Both the position numbers and the translations under genes were made by a program. A DNA stretch of 64,000 nucleotides, taken from contig JAJFLB010000018.1 of NCBI GenBank assembly GCA_021772915.1, positions 124,001-188,000 of the forward strand, written 5' to 3'. Below are positions 15,001-24,301 of this stretch, piece by piece; within the stretch, counting starts at the first letter, position 1, and each line of letters opens with the position of its first letter. Below the pieces are notes generated by a model that was given only the letters and a program-made list of their open reading frames with translations, was not told the DNA's origin and did no database searches. This DNA is from Gammaproteobacteria bacterium (GTDB lineage Bacteria; Pseudomonadota; Gammaproteobacteria; Xanthomonadales; SZUA-36).

Positions 15001-17120
15001 GGAATTTCATGCAGGCACGTGCGTGGAACCCGTTGAGATGGCCGTGGGCATTGGCACAACTGCTCAGAAACCTGTCCACTCTTGGACTGGGCGGAACAGT
15101 GCAAAGACTGCAGCGCACCGGAACTTATGTCGAACCGGAAGCCCGCCCAAAAGTGATGCCGGTACTGGACACCGACCCGGAAATGAAAATGCGTTTCGAC
15201 AGCACGTCACATCCGGATGTCAGCATCGTTATTCCCGTGTACAACCAGTGGAGCTATACCGCCGCCTGTCTGCGCAGCCTGCTGGTGGCAGGGAGCAAGT
15301 ACTCATTTGAAGTTGTTATTGTAGATGATCAATCCCGCGATGAAACCGCAAGCGAACTGGAGCAAATGGAGGGCTTACGGTGCTTGAGAAACAAACAAAA
15401 TCTCGGCTTTGTAGGCAGCTGTAATCGTGGTGCCGAGCATGCAAAGGGAAAATTTCTGGTCTTGCTGAACAATGACACCCAGGTAACAGTAGGATGGCTG
15501 GATGAACTGATTGGTACTTTCGACCGCGAACCGGAGGCTGGTCTGGTAGGTGCCCGGCTGGTCTACCCAGACGGCAGTCTGCAGGAAGCCGGGGGTATTA
15601 TCTTCAATGACGGTTCGGGCTGGAATTACGGTAACGGGGTAGATGCAGACAATCCTGAATATCATTTCCTGCGCGAAGTTGATTATTGTTCCGGCGCATG
15701 TATAGCGTTAAAAACCGAATACTTTCACCATCTTGGTGGTCTGGATGACCGTTACGCGCCAGCCTATTATGAAGATACCGATCTTGCCTTCAAGGTGCGT
15801 GAATCTGGTATGAAGGCATTCGTTCAACCTGCATCGATCGTGGTGCACTACGAAGGTATCACTTCAGGCACCGACGTTTCCAGTGGCACCAAGAGATTCC
15901 AGGTCATCAATCAGCAAAAATTTCTGGAGCGGTGGCAAGATGAACTCAAGTCCCACCCAGACCCTGTCAATGATCCGAATGACCAAACCGCGCTCCGAAA
16001 GGCAAGTCGTCACCGTAACATGGGGAATGTCCTGTTCATCGACGCAACAACGCCTGAGCCGGATAAGGATGCCGGTAGTGTTCGTCTCACCAACCTGCTG
16101 CGAATTTGCCGGGACATGGGTTACGGCGTCACCTTTTTTGCGGACAACCGCGCCAATACGGGTCGCTACACACGTGATCTGCAAGACGATGGTATCGAAG
16201 TGCTTTACCACCCCTGGCTGGATTCATTGCAGGACTTCTTCAGCAAACGTGGTGCTGAATTCGACTACATATTAGTCAGCCGGCACTACGTTGCCGTCAA
16301 TTACATTCCCCTACTCAAGCGTTATTGCCCCAATGCCCGGTTTATCTTTGATACGGTAGATCTTCACTACCTGCGTGAGCAGCGTCTGGCCAAACTTGAG
16401 CAAAGCAAGACCCTGGAAGGTACGGCACGTCAGACTCGCCGTTCGGAGTTGGCGGTGATCAAGGCTGCCGACGCAACGTTGGTGGTGAGCGCCGTCGAAC
16501 AGACCCTCCTGGCAAAAGATGCCCCGGGTGAGAAAGTACACGTGCTTTCACTGATTCATCACATAGCAGGACGAGACAAAAGTTTTGCCCAAAGAAAAGA
16601 TCTGTTTTTTGTCGGTGGTTACCAGCACCCGCCAAATATTGACGGCGCTTGCTGGTTTGTAAAGGAAGTCTGGCCACTGATACGCATGCAATTGCCGAAA
16701 TTGAAATTCCACCTGATTGGCAGCAAGGCACCACAGGCAGTTCGCTCCCTGCATGGAAACGGTGTGATATTCCATGGCTATGTCGAATCACTGGACTCCT
16801 TTGTTAACGATTGTCGTTTGACGGTGGCGCCCATACGCTATGGCGCGGGCATCAAGGGTAAAATCAGCATGAGCATGGCTCACGGTCAGCCTGCTGTTGT
16901 TTCTGAGATTGCTGCGGAAGGCATGTTTGTAGAACATGAGACGGAAATACTCATTGCCAAGGATGCTGAGGCCTTTGCGCGTGAAGTTGTCCGACTCTAT
17001 CAGGATGAAGAGCTTTGGAACCGTCTTTCGGATGCCGCTGTGAACACTGTTGAAAAACATTTTTCCATCAATGCTGCGCGGGACAGTCTTACGAAATTAT
17101 TTGCTTTGCTGGCCAAATGA
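12090..17120 (+). CDS. Giant three-module glycosyltransferase with coiled coil
   Basis: A 1676-residue cytoplasmic protein. Residues about 260-660 look like a GT4-fold transferase (donor half from RLRMVILGRIQTGKGKK near 490, with TFSYTLSELQQLQIPTLAT). Residues about 690-950 are a charged coiled coil of 74-residue repeats. A GT2 (GT-A) domain starts near 1043 (VSIVIPVYNQW) with VDDQS near 1078, LLNNDTQV, and the acceptor-side YEDTDLAFK. A second GT4-like module spans about 1310-1676 (GNVLFIDATTPEPDKDAGS, FFVGGYQHPPNIDG). It probably extends a surface polysaccharide or O-antigen; linkage and sugars cannot be read. The N-terminal 250 residues are unassigned. The start is the first ATG; another ATG at 12126 is possible and neither has a clear ribosome site. 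It stands alone, between divergent mrcB and convergent relA. Confidence 0.85.
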   Translation: MSKQSLSFVQTRMKTSITASKPSKLPVIYVHAKGHNQASRDQLGALLELGLPLCSRLAHKAMVKTQYGFDQPGLLLTEIGGLFPGRPVVFVRAGLQLSRHMLDRLGLLLKTSTDPLALTILSNAEVSLNPFAGLQRPTQEVKFELGDLVGLLAPGHLHTLTSWPDHFVMLSVSAVDCLAIPEGIPTDANTTLLQRLTAAGGDLRVADDLFLHAPEQEVFSPLKLQPHESTQPPCFSELSARVQDWFGAGILRLPPFSSSDKPATLHITHSWGGGVASWLRSFAKTDRKHIHFQLRSEEARSNTNYGQKLSLYAGNELRCPIASWWLQPPISSVVEHDPAYQKTLEDICRRYGIGRLFVSSMIGHSLDALRTGLPTLRILHDHFPVWPLLSVNPKPYVRIKGGTDLKRALKEHQHEQEFPDKDATGWSKINAAYCQTIIRFNVKIAAPGNWVLDLQNKLDPSFREHVAKVIPHGFPSMHGLRPVLPIPRKDGRLRMVILGRIQTGKGKKLLSSALSELAEHVQVYLLGAGKSGEEFFGRPGVDVVLDYKRDELPGLLASIGPDFAALLSVVPETFSYTLSELQQLQIPTLATSTGGFSGRIEHAKTGWLIEPNATALISQVKALCRTPNLIESVRRKLPDIQAGTTRAMVDAYNKFCPAVKRVDQFLPVDAGTERVQLAATDYQRSLTISTLRQARDKHEELTREIKRRSEWASRTAKELKLEQQRREKWVGQLETEINRLHQEVEDKSAWALKTNEQMQLERTQGKSWLKQINQLTKKVETRTAWALKTDKELKSERRNRKKWVGALETEIRRLQREFEKKSAWALKANEQIQQERSQGKAWIKQIKQLTREVETRTEWALETDRELKLEQQRRDLWVGQLETETDRLGEVIADLQSELGLTGEQLASTQAELGSRSEQLNAKNAQLASLESRLSQLEADYQQATQFNALILGSSSWKITRPFRASRRVVRNFMQARAWNPLRWPWALAQLLRNLSTLGLGGTVQRLQRTGTYVEPEARPKVMPVLDTDPEMKMRFDSTSHPDVSIVIPVYNQWSYTAACLRSLLVAGSKYSFEVVIVDDQSRDETASELEQMEGLRCLRNKQNLGFVGSCNRGAEHAKGKFLVLLNNDTQVTVGWLDELIGTFDREPEAGLVGARLVYPDGSLQEAGGIIFNDGSGWNYGNGVDADNPEYHFLREVDYCSGACIALKTEYFHHLGGLDDRYAPAYYEDTDLAFKVRESGMKAFVQPASIVVHYEGITSGTDVSSGTKRFQVINQQKFLERWQDELKSHPDPVNDPNDQTALRKASRHRNMGNVLFIDATTPEPDKDAGSVRLTNLLRICRDMGYGVTFFADNRANTGRYTRDLQDDGIEVLYHPWLDSLQDFFSKRGAEFDYILVSRHYVAVNYIPLLKRYCPNARFIFDTVDLHYLREQRLAKLEQSKTLEGTARQTRRSELAVIKAADATLVVSAVEQTLLAKDAPGEKVHVLSLIHHIAGRDKSFAQRKDLFFVGGYQHPPNIDGACWFVKEVWPLIRMQLPKLKFHLIGSKAPQAVRSLHGNGVIFHGYVESLDSFVNDCRLTVAPIRYGAGIKGKISMSMAHGQPAVVSEIAAEGMFVEHETEILIAKDAEAFAREVVRLYQDEELWNRLSDAAVNTVEKHFSINAARDSLTKLFALLAK
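14217..14760 (+). repeat. 222-bp in-frame tandem repeat encoding the coiled coil
   Basis: Unit starts at 14217, 14439 and 14661 are exactly 222 bp (74 codons) apart. Each unit begins (E/A)WA..T..ELK.E...R..WVG.LETE and includes a second, shorter half-unit SAWALK.NEQ near its middle. Two full units and a partial third are present. The copies have diverged in DNA but keep the heptad-like charged pattern. Confidence 0.85.
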
Positions 17121-17160
17121 CCTGTCGGGATGAGAAGCCTACTCGCCGACCCTCACGGTC

Positions 17161-19341
17161 TCAGGGCTCACTGAATCTGTGGGCCTCGAACACATTTGGA
17201 ATAAGCCTGAGGCGGCTTAGAAGATCGCTGAGCTGTTGGTAGTCTCTTACCGTTGATTGCAAACGGATGCTGACTTCCTCGGTGAGTTCATCCAGATGAC
17301 TTTGAATACTGGTAACGTTAACTTCCGCGATTGCAAACAAAGACGATATGTCCTTGATGAGTTCACGGCGGTTGTACGCCCGGATCAAAAGGCTGACCCG
17401 GTAGCCGGAGTCCAGATGCTGCCTCCAGCTGACCTGGATCAGTCTTTGGTTTTCCTCTTTTTGCCAGCGTAGCATGTTCGTGCAGTCATCTCTGTGAATG
17501 GTGACACCGCGGCCACGTGTGATATAGCCCCATATAGAATCTCCGGGTACCGGCTGACAACAACGCGCCACGCTGGTCATCAGATTGCCCACCCCCTCAA
17601 TGGTAAAATCACCACCCTTTTTCTCGGCAGATGAACGGCGACGTTTAGGTATGCGTGTTACCAGGTCGTCTGCGGTCAGCTCGATACCCTTGACCCTGTC
17701 ACGCTCAACGGCGTGGACCACCTGGCCTACTGTCAGATCACCATTACCTACCGCGGCATATAAATCATCCACAGAGTTGAAATTGAAGCGCTCTGGTACG
17801 GCTTGCAGATCGCCCGGAACCAGATCGAGACGCTTGAGATCACTCTCAACCAGGTCCTTGCCCTGCCGGAGGTTTTCCTCATAACTTTCACGACGGAACC
17901 ATTGGCGGACTTTGGAGCGGGCCCGCGCACCGCGAATAAACCCCAATCGTGGATTGAGCCAGTCACGGCTTGGTCTGGGGTTTTTACTGGTAAGAATTTC
18001 CACCCGATCACCAATTTCAAGCTGCCGGGTCAACGGTACAATGCGGCCATTCACCTTCGCTCCCTGACAACGATGACCCACCTCTGTGTGCACATGATAG
18101 GCAAAATCCAGTACCGTTGATCCCAGCACCAGGTCTATAACCTGACCTTTGGGTGTCAGAACATAGACACGCTCTTCGGACGTCGCCGTGGCGAAATTTT
18201 CCAACAGGCTTTTATCGTCGAGTTTATCCTCACCTGTGGCCAGCAACTGTCGCATCACTGCGATTTTCTTGTCAAAGGCTTTGTCGTTGGGTCCACCTTC
18301 CTTGTAGCGCCAATGCGAGGCCACACCAAGTTCGGCGTGTTGATTCATTTCGAAACTACGGATTTGTATTTCTACGACCTTGGACTGCGGCCCGACCACG
18401 GCCGTGTGCAACGACTGGTAGCCATTGCCTTTGGGCATGGTGATGTAATCGTCAAACTCACCCGGAATGGGTTGCCATAATGTATGTACCAGGCCAAGTA
18501 CGCTATAACATCCGGGAACATCCTCCACCAATACGCGTACGGCCCTGACGTCAAATAGCTCATGAAAGTCGAGACCCTTGCGCTGCATTTTCTTCCAGAT
18601 GCTGAAAATATGCTTGGGTCGGCCTTTTACCTCACCTTTGATGCCAGCGGCGACGAGGGTAGCTTCAAGCTTATCGATGAAGCCACGGATGAAGCCTTCG
18701 CGATCAGAACGGCGTTCTGCAACCAAGCCAGCGACACGATGATATGTCTCCGGCTGATCAAACCGGAAAGCGAGATCCTCCAATTCCCATTTCAGCTGCC
18801 AGACGCCCAGACGATTGGCCAACGGTGCATGAATCAACATGACCTCCTTTGCCAGCAGCCTGGCCTGGGCCTGATTCTTTCTTGCCGCACGAAGTTTCAC
18901 CAACTGCCAGGCCAATGCGATCAACACGACACGTACATCCTTCACAAGTGCCAGTAACAGGCGCCTTATACCCTCCGCGGAGCGACCGGTGCTGGCCGGT
19001 GCATGCTCAGATTCAAATTTAACCAGTGTCAGCAACTGGTCCAGCTGAACATTGACTTGTGGTGACAGGTCGACACGTAAGGAATCCAGTTTCTCACCAC
19101 ACTCTGACGCCACAAATGCCATGGCACAATTCACTGTGTGTGGATCTGGCGACAGGTCTGACATTACGGACAAGAGGTCATTCAGGCCTGACAAATGTTC
19201 ATCTGCAGTAAGAACACCTTGACGAAGACGATCAAATAGTTTCAGACACTGGTCAGCCGGACTGCCCACAGAATCATGATAGGTTTGCAACCAACTCGTC
19301 ACAGCATGGAATGAATTGGCAATGTTGACGCCGTCAGCCAT
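17161..19341 (-). CDS. relA: RelA, (p)ppGpp synthetase
   Basis: A 726-residue long RSH enzyme that makes (p)ppGpp when ribosomes stall on uncharged tRNA. The synthetase domain is clear: FDVRAVRVLVEDVPGCYSVLG, then EFDDYITMPKGNGYQSLHT, and VEIQIRSFEMNQHAELGVASHW. The EFDD form is that of monofunctional RelA. The N-terminal domain lacks the HD and HDTVEDT residues of an active hydrolase, so it is not SpoT. TGS (VYVLTPKGQVIDLVLGST), the zinc-finger region (ARCCQPVPGDSIWGYITRG) and a C-terminal ACT domain (RAYNRRELIKDISSL) follow. It converges on the glycosyltransferase gene and lies 52 bases downstream of hrpA on the same strand. Confidence 0.95.
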   Translation of the reverse strand: MADGVNIANSFHAVTSWLQTYHDSVGSPADQCLKLFDRLRQGVLTADEHLSGLNDLLSVMSDLSPDPHTVNCAMAFVASECGEKLDSLRVDLSPQVNVQLDQLLTLVKFESEHAPASTGRSAEGIRRLLLALVKDVRVVLIALAWQLVKLRAARKNQAQARLLAKEVMLIHAPLANRLGVWQLKWELEDLAFRFDQPETYHRVAGLVAERRSDREGFIRGFIDKLEATLVAAGIKGEVKGRPKHIFSIWKKMQRKGLDFHELFDVRAVRVLVEDVPGCYSVLGLVHTLWQPIPGEFDDYITMPKGNGYQSLHTAVVGPQSKVVEIQIRSFEMNQHAELGVASHWRYKEGGPNDKAFDKKIAVMRQLLATGEDKLDDKSLLENFATATSEERVYVLTPKGQVIDLVLGSTVLDFAYHVHTEVGHRCQGAKVNGRIVPLTRQLEIGDRVEILTSKNPRPSRDWLNPRLGFIRGARARSKVRQWFRRESYEENLRQGKDLVESDLKRLDLVPGDLQAVPERFNFNSVDDLYAAVGNGDLTVGQVVHAVERDRVKGIELTADDLVTRIPKRRRSSAEKKGGDFTIEGVGNLMTSVARCCQPVPGDSIWGYITRGRGVTIHRDDCTNMLRWQKEENQRLIQVSWRQHLDSGYRVSLLIRAYNRRELIKDISSLFAIAEVNVTSIQSHLDELTEEVSIRLQSTVRDYQQLSDLLSRLRLIPNVFEAHRFSEP

Positions 19342-19393
19342 TGTCAGGATATGCAGTCTTTGCGTGATTTTTGCAAGTTTGAGGAAACCCGGA

Positions 19394-22300
19394 TCATGCC
19401 ATCTCGGCAGCTACGGCCTGCCATGCGGAGTGCAATCGCTGGGCCGAGACCTTGCCCTCGGTGCCCAGTTGCTGAGCGAACAGCGAGACCCGGAACTCTT
19501 CAAGCAACCAGCGATAAGTATCTACCGCATCGGTGTAGCCCCTGCCGTCTTCCAGCAATTGCAGGTACTGGTGCCAGAAAGGCGCAATGACACGCATTCT
19601 TTCCATGTCCCGGTGTGGATCCTTTTCCACACTGGACAAACGCAGGTCCATGGCCTGAAGGTAACGTGGGTATTGTGCCAGTCTTACCGGTGACAAATCC
19701 TGTAAAAAGCCATCACAAACCATGTCATCAAGCTGGCTGCGCATGTCGTTGAACACTTCTGGGCGGAGCATGAAGAATTCGTCGTTGAGCATCGCGGAAA
19801 GCCTGCCCCACACCCTGAGTGTTTTATCAAGGTAAGCTGACTGAAGTCGAAACTGTGAACCAAGCTCGGAACGGACCCTTGTCTGCAGCTTTTGGAAAGT
19901 CGCTTCATCACGAACACTGGAGGGTTGGTCGCCAACGCATAGCCTGAGACTGCTATTCACCAGCTCGGCAATCAATGATTTGGTTGAGGCTTGTGCGCTC
20001 CATGCCAACAATCCAACCGCACTTAATCCATGGTGCCTGGTCAGGTCGCGTAACTTGCTGTCCAGCTTCAATAGCAGCAGTCGCAGTACACCACTTTGGT
20101 GTTCCAGCGCGGCCTCGTGTGCAGTGTCAAACAATCTAAGACCAACCGCATCATGTTGGTCAACCACTGACGGCCAGGCTTGTGTGTTTTTGCCGATTGC
20201 GTCTTCGATGAACACAGAAACGGGAAGATTACCAAAGACCCAACTCCGTTCGTTATCACGTCGGTAATCCCGGCCGAGATCTTCCATGAAACGACGTTTG
20301 GCCGCGGACCCAAATTGTTGTTGCAATCGCCGCAAGTCCCGGTTGACTGCGATGGCTTGCCCGTTGGCATCAACAATTTTCACCCGAAAGCACAGATAGT
20401 CAGGCAGACAGGTCTCGTCAAATGCCAGGGCATCAATCTCTATACCGGTTATGGTCTTCAATGCGGCAGCTAAACAGGGTAGTAAAGGCTTGGGGTGTTG
20501 ATCTCGCAATCGTTCCAATGCGGCGTCGGCAAACTGGGGCACTGGTGTAAACGCCCGGCGTTGCAACTTCGGCAAACCCTTAATCAACGCAATCACCTTG
20601 TCCCTCAACAGACCCGGCACCAACCACTGCAACTGCCCCTGGTCCAGCGTATTGAGCCGCTCAAGTGGCAGACTCAAGGTCACACCATCCGCCTCATCAC
20701 CCGGTTTGAAGTTATAACTCAAGGAGAAATTTTGACCACCTATTTCCATACTGTCGGGATACAGTTCCGCAGGCGCATCACCGCCTTGATCCCGCAACAG
20801 AACATCGTGAGAGATGTACAGCTGCGCACGCTCAGATTTTTCAAGCTTCGTTAGCCATGCTTCGAAACTGCCACTGTCGCAAACCTGTGTGGGAATACGA
20901 GCATCAAAAAACTCATACACAACAGATTCGTCAACCATTACATCGTGTTTCCTGCGCTTGTGCTCCAGCACCTCGATCTCTTCGCGTACTTGTTGATTGC
21001 TACGCAGAAATCCAGAATGTGTATCCAGTTCACCACGAACCAGTGCGCCGGTTATGAAAATTTTGCGTGCCTCAGCCGGATTAATCTGACTGAAATTCAC
21101 ACGGCGTCTTTCAATAATTACCAGCCCGAACAAGGTCACCTGCTCCCAGGCCATGACCCGGCCGCGTTTTCGCGACCAGTGAGCATCGGAATAAACATGT
21201 TTGAGAAGATGGGCGCCTTGTTTTTCTATCCAATCCGGCTTGATAGCCGCATTACCCCTGGCCCAGGTTTTCGTGGTTTCAACAATCTCCGCCGCCACCA
21301 GCCACTGAGGGCGTTTGGCAAACAGACCCGACCCTGGAAAAACATGGAAGGATCTCGAACGTGGACCTGTATAACCATTATCCTCAGAATTCTTGTGCCC
21401 AACATGGCTTAAAAGCCCCGCCAACAGCGCCAAATGAATCTGCTCAAAAGTACCTGGTTGCTTGCTGAATGACAGCCTTTCTTCAACCGCCTGCTGGTGC
21501 AGCTGGCGTTTGAGATCAAACCATTCATTGACCCGTTGCCAATTCAGAAATTCTCGCCTGCACAACTTGCGAAACTGACCGGTGGATTTTTCCCTGCGCT
21601 GCTTTTTCAGGTGCTGCCACAATCTCAACGTAGCCATGAAATCAGACTTTTCATGCTCAAATCTGCCGTGGGCTTCATCCGCAGCAGCACTTGCGTCCAG
21701 CGGCCGCTCTCTTGGATCCTGGATACTGAGCGCCGCACTCAGCACAATCAGCTCACCAAGACTTGACCGCCTTGAGCCCTCGATCAGCATACGTGCGATA
21801 CGTACGTCCAATGGCCAGTTCGCCAGTTGCCGGCCCAGTTTTACCGGCTTACGTTTGGCGTCAATTGCACCCAGCTCAAACAGCAGTTGGTAGGCATCGT
21901 TGATCATACGCGGAGCCGGCGGATCCAGGAACGGAAAATCTTCGACCGAGCCGAGCCCTGCGGTCAACATCCGCAGAATGACCGAGGCCAACGAGGTCCG
22001 CAGAATTTCCGGCTCGGTAAATTCCGAACGCGAATGAAAGTCCTGCTCACTATACAGGCGGATACATGTTCCCGGTCCCAGGCGGCCGCATCGACCCGTA
22101 CGCTGGTCTGCAGCAGCCTGTGAAACCGCCTCAATGGGTAGGCGTTGTACACGGGATCGATGGGAGTAACGACTGATGCGTGCCAACCCGGAATCAACCA
22201 CAAAGCGAATACGTGGCACAGTAAGCGAAGTTTCAGCCACATTGGTGCTGAGTATGATGCGACGGGCAGAACCAGGGTGGAACACACGCCGTTGCTCTGC

Positions 22301-23107
22301 GACGGGCAGTCTGGCATACAGAGGTAAGACTTCTGTAGAGCGGAAATTCTGCCGTTGCAGAAAATCTCGTGCCTCATGAATCTCACGCTCACCGGTCAAA
22401 AATACCAGCATATCAGCCTTCGGATCCACCCTGCTCAAGGCGTGCACAGCTTTGGCGATACCTGCATACAAGGCATGACCCGAGGGTGAGGCTGTGGTCT
22501 CCTCTTCCAGCAACGGCTGGTAACGAACATCAATTGGGTATCCCCGACCGGAGACTTCGATGACCGGTGCACGATTAAAGTGGTTGGCAAACTTTGTTGT
22601 ATCAATGGTGGCCGACGTTATGATGACACGTAAATCCGGTCGTCGGCTCAGAAGTTGCTTCAGGTAGCCGAGCAGGAAGTCAATATTAAGACTACGCTCG
22701 TGGGCTTCGTCAATAATGATGGTGTCATAGGCATTGAGATTTCGGTCATGACCGGTTTCTGCCAACAAAATTCCATCGGTCATAAACTTGATAACACTAT
22801 TTTTACTCAACTTTTCACGAAAACGAACCTGGTACCCCACGATACCGCCCAATGGCGACCTGAGCTCCTCGGCCACCCGGTCGGCCATGGCCTGGGCCGC
22901 TATACGACGTGGCTGCGTACAGCCGATGAGACCGCTTACGCCCCGCTGTGCCTCAATGCACATCTTGGGGATCTGGGTAGTCTTACCGGAACCGGTTTCA
23001 CCTGCTATGACCAGCACCTGGTGCCGTTTTATAGCGTTAATGATTTTTTCACGGTGGGCGACAATCGGCAGCGCCGGGTCGTAGCCAATGGTGATATCAA
23101 TTCCCAT
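19394..23107 (-). CDS. hrpA: HrpA, ATP-dependent DEAH-box RNA helicase
   Basis: A 1237-residue DEAH/RHA helicase. Walker A is IAGETGSGKTTQIPKM near residue 34, the DEAH box is IIIDEAHERSLNIDFLLGYL, and motif III is ITSATIDTTKFA. The C-terminal RecA lobe has FLTGEREIHEARDFL and QRTGRCGRLGPGTCIRLY (motif VI). HA2 and OB-like regions follow, then the long C-terminal extension (from about residue 650) that separates HrpA from HrpB. Length is close to the E. coli protein (about 1300). In E. coli HrpA acts in mRNA processing and rescue of stalled or collided ribosomes. It is divergent from the threonine-aldolase-family gene, with 106 bp between the start codons. Confidence 0.94.
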   Translation of the reverse strand: MGIDITIGYDPALPIVAHREKIINAIKRHQVLVIAGETGSGKTTQIPKMCIEAQRGVSGLIGCTQPRRIAAQAMADRVAEELRSPLGGIVGYQVRFREKLSKNSVIKFMTDGILLAETGHDRNLNAYDTIIIDEAHERSLNIDFLLGYLKQLLSRRPDLRVIITSATIDTTKFANHFNRAPVIEVSGRGYPIDVRYQPLLEEETTASPSGHALYAGIAKAVHALSRVDPKADMLVFLTGEREIHEARDFLQRQNFRSTEVLPLYARLPVAEQRRVFHPGSARRIILSTNVAETSLTVPRIRFVVDSGLARISRYSHRSRVQRLPIEAVSQAAADQRTGRCGRLGPGTCIRLYSEQDFHSRSEFTEPEILRTSLASVILRMLTAGLGSVEDFPFLDPPAPRMINDAYQLLFELGAIDAKRKPVKLGRQLANWPLDVRIARMLIEGSRRSSLGELIVLSAALSIQDPRERPLDASAAADEAHGRFEHEKSDFMATLRLWQHLKKQRREKSTGQFRKLCRREFLNWQRVNEWFDLKRQLHQQAVEERLSFSKQPGTFEQIHLALLAGLLSHVGHKNSEDNGYTGPRSRSFHVFPGSGLFAKRPQWLVAAEIVETTKTWARGNAAIKPDWIEKQGAHLLKHVYSDAHWSRKRGRVMAWEQVTLFGLVIIERRRVNFSQINPAEARKIFITGALVRGELDTHSGFLRSNQQVREEIEVLEHKRRKHDVMVDESVVYEFFDARIPTQVCDSGSFEAWLTKLEKSERAQLYISHDVLLRDQGGDAPAELYPDSMEIGGQNFSLSYNFKPGDEADGVTLSLPLERLNTLDQGQLQWLVPGLLRDKVIALIKGLPKLQRRAFTPVPQFADAALERLRDQHPKPLLPCLAAALKTITGIEIDALAFDETCLPDYLCFRVKIVDANGQAIAVNRDLRRLQQQFGSAAKRRFMEDLGRDYRRDNERSWVFGNLPVSVFIEDAIGKNTQAWPSVVDQHDAVGLRLFDTAHEAALEHQSGVLRLLLLKLDSKLRDLTRHHGLSAVGLLAWSAQASTKSLIAELVNSSLRLCVGDQPSSVRDEATFQKLQTRVRSELGSQFRLQSAYLDKTLRVWGRLSAMLNDEFFMLRPEVFNDMRSQLDDMVCDGFLQDLSPVRLAQYPRYLQAMDLRLSSVEKDPHRDMERMRVIAPFWHQYLQLLEDGRGYTDAVDTYRWLLEEFRVSLFAQQLGTEGKVSAQRLHSAWQAVAAEMA

Positions 23108-23178
23108 GGCGGCGCATTATCCCAGTGCTTACCCACAGCTGCCAGTGCGCTGGTATCGTACATGCTGGTGAGCGAATG

Positions 23179-23207
23179 GCGACAAGCCCACCGTGGCTGC
23201 CTATAAT
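23179..23207 (+). promoter_or_regulatory. Candidate sigma-70 promoter with start-codon-proximal -10
   Basis: A perfect TATAAT at 23202-23207 lies 17 bases after GCGACA (23179-23184), which matches four of six bases of TTGACA. Transcription would begin about seven bases after the -10, at or next to the ATG at 23214. This predicts a leaderless or nearly leaderless message. It rests on sequence match only. Confidence 0.4.
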
Positions 23208-23213
23208 CAAGTC

Positions 23214-24248
23214 ATGAGCTTGAATTTTCTTAGCGATAACGAAACCCCGATCGCAGCCTCCATTTTGGAGGCCATTGTCTCAGCCAATCAAGGTACCGCC
23301 CACGCATACGCCGAAGATGAATGGAGCGCCAGACTGGATGAAGCATTTTCAAACCTGTTTCGTCGCCCGGCGATCGTCCTGCCGGTATCCACGGGTACCG
23401 TCGCCAATGCCATCGCGCTGGCCGTCGTAACACCGCCCTGGGGTAGCGTATATTGTCATGCTAACGCACATATTCAAAACGACGAAAGTGGAGCGCCGGA
23501 GTTTTTCGGAAGTGGTCTGAGGCTGGTGCCCATGGAAGGTAAGGAGGGAAAACTGGGACTGGAGACACTGCAGCAAACCCTTCATGCCACCAAAGGTCAT
23601 GGCGTTCATAGTTACAAACCCGCGGCACTGAGTCTGACCCAGAGTACGGAAAGCGGTACGGTCTATTCAAGCGAGGAAATCAGTACTCTGTGTGCTTACG
23701 CACGGAGCCAGGGTATGAGAACTCACATGGATGGCGCACGTTTTGCCAATGCGGTCGCCAAGCTTGGCTGCCACCCTGCTGAAATCACCTGTGAAGCCGG
23801 TATTGACATGCTGTCATTTGGTGCCAGCAAGAATGGCTGCATGGCCGCCGAGGCATTGGTCATATTTGGTCAGGAGCAATGGCGTGCAACTGCGGAACGT
23901 CATCGCAAACGCTCTGGCCACCTGCTGAGCAAAATGCGTTACATCTCGGCCCAACTGCTGGCCTACATTGAAGACGATCGTTGGCTGAAAATGGCCGGCC
24001 ACGCCAATCATTTGGCGAGTCTTTTCGCTCAGGCGGTTGCAGATAATTCTACTGCAATTCTTGAATACCCCGTGCAGGCCAATGAAGTTTTTGTGAAATG
24101 GACCAGGCAGGGATTCGACCATCTTGAGGCCCAGGGCATCCAGTTTCAATTATGGCCCGGCAGAGATGACCTGGCCCGTTTTGTTTTTGGACACTCTACC
24201 AGCAACGAGGATACCGACCTGTTGATCAATGCAATGAGTAGTTTCTAG
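23214..24248 (+). CDS. Threonine aldolase family PLP enzyme
   Basis: About 344 residues, of the beta-eliminating lyase/low-specificity L-threonine aldolase family, which cleaves threonine to glycine and acetaldehyde. Visible are the N-terminal FLSDNETP, the PLP-binding region VLPVSTGTVANAIAL, HMDGARFANAVAKLG with the cofactor-binding Asp and Arg, and SFGASKNGCMAAEA with the PLP lysine. The frame also allows a GTG start at 23193, but that would place the TATAAT inside the gene; I prefer the ATG at 23214, which has no ribosome site and sits where transcription should begin. The TAG stop is the CTAG edge of a repeat hairpin, and the next gene converges. The natural beta-hydroxy amino acid substrate is not evident. 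Confidence 0.87.
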   Translation: MSLNFLSDNETPIAASILEAIVSANQGTAHAYAEDEWSARLDEAFSNLFRRPAIVLPVSTGTVANAIALAVVTPPWGSVYCHANAHIQNDESGAPEFFGSGLRLVPMEGKEGKLGLETLQQTLHATKGHGVHSYKPAALSLTQSTESGTVYSSEEISTLCAYARSQGMRTHMDGARFANAVAKLGCHPAEITCEAGIDMLSFGASKNGCMAAEALVIFGQEQWRATAERHRKRSGHLLSKMRYISAQLLAYIEDDRWLKMAGHANHLASLFAQAVADNSTAILEYPVQANEVFVKWTRQGFDHLEAQGIQFQLWPGRDDLARFVFGHSTSNEDTDLLINAMSSF

Positions 24249-24301
24249 GGGCCGTTCTCACACACCAGAATACGCTGCCGGTGTGTGAGAACGGTCCCTA
24301 G
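24245..24301. repeat. CTAG-bounded hairpin repeat between convergent genes
   Basis: A 57-bp hairpin: arms of 22 bases (CTAGGGGCCGTTCTCACACA and its complement) differ at one position, around a 13-base loop AGAATACGCTGCC. The left CTAG gives the TAG stop of the threonine-aldolase-family gene. The right CTAG, read on the minus strand, gives the TAG stop of the lipoprotein gene. It could serve as a bidirectional terminator, although it lacks T-tracts. Confidence 0.88.

Noticed and set aside
17161-19341. Bifunctional Rel/SpoT
   Set aside because: The N-terminal domain lacks the HD and HDTVEDT metal-binding residues, and the synthetase has EFDD, as in monofunctional RelA.
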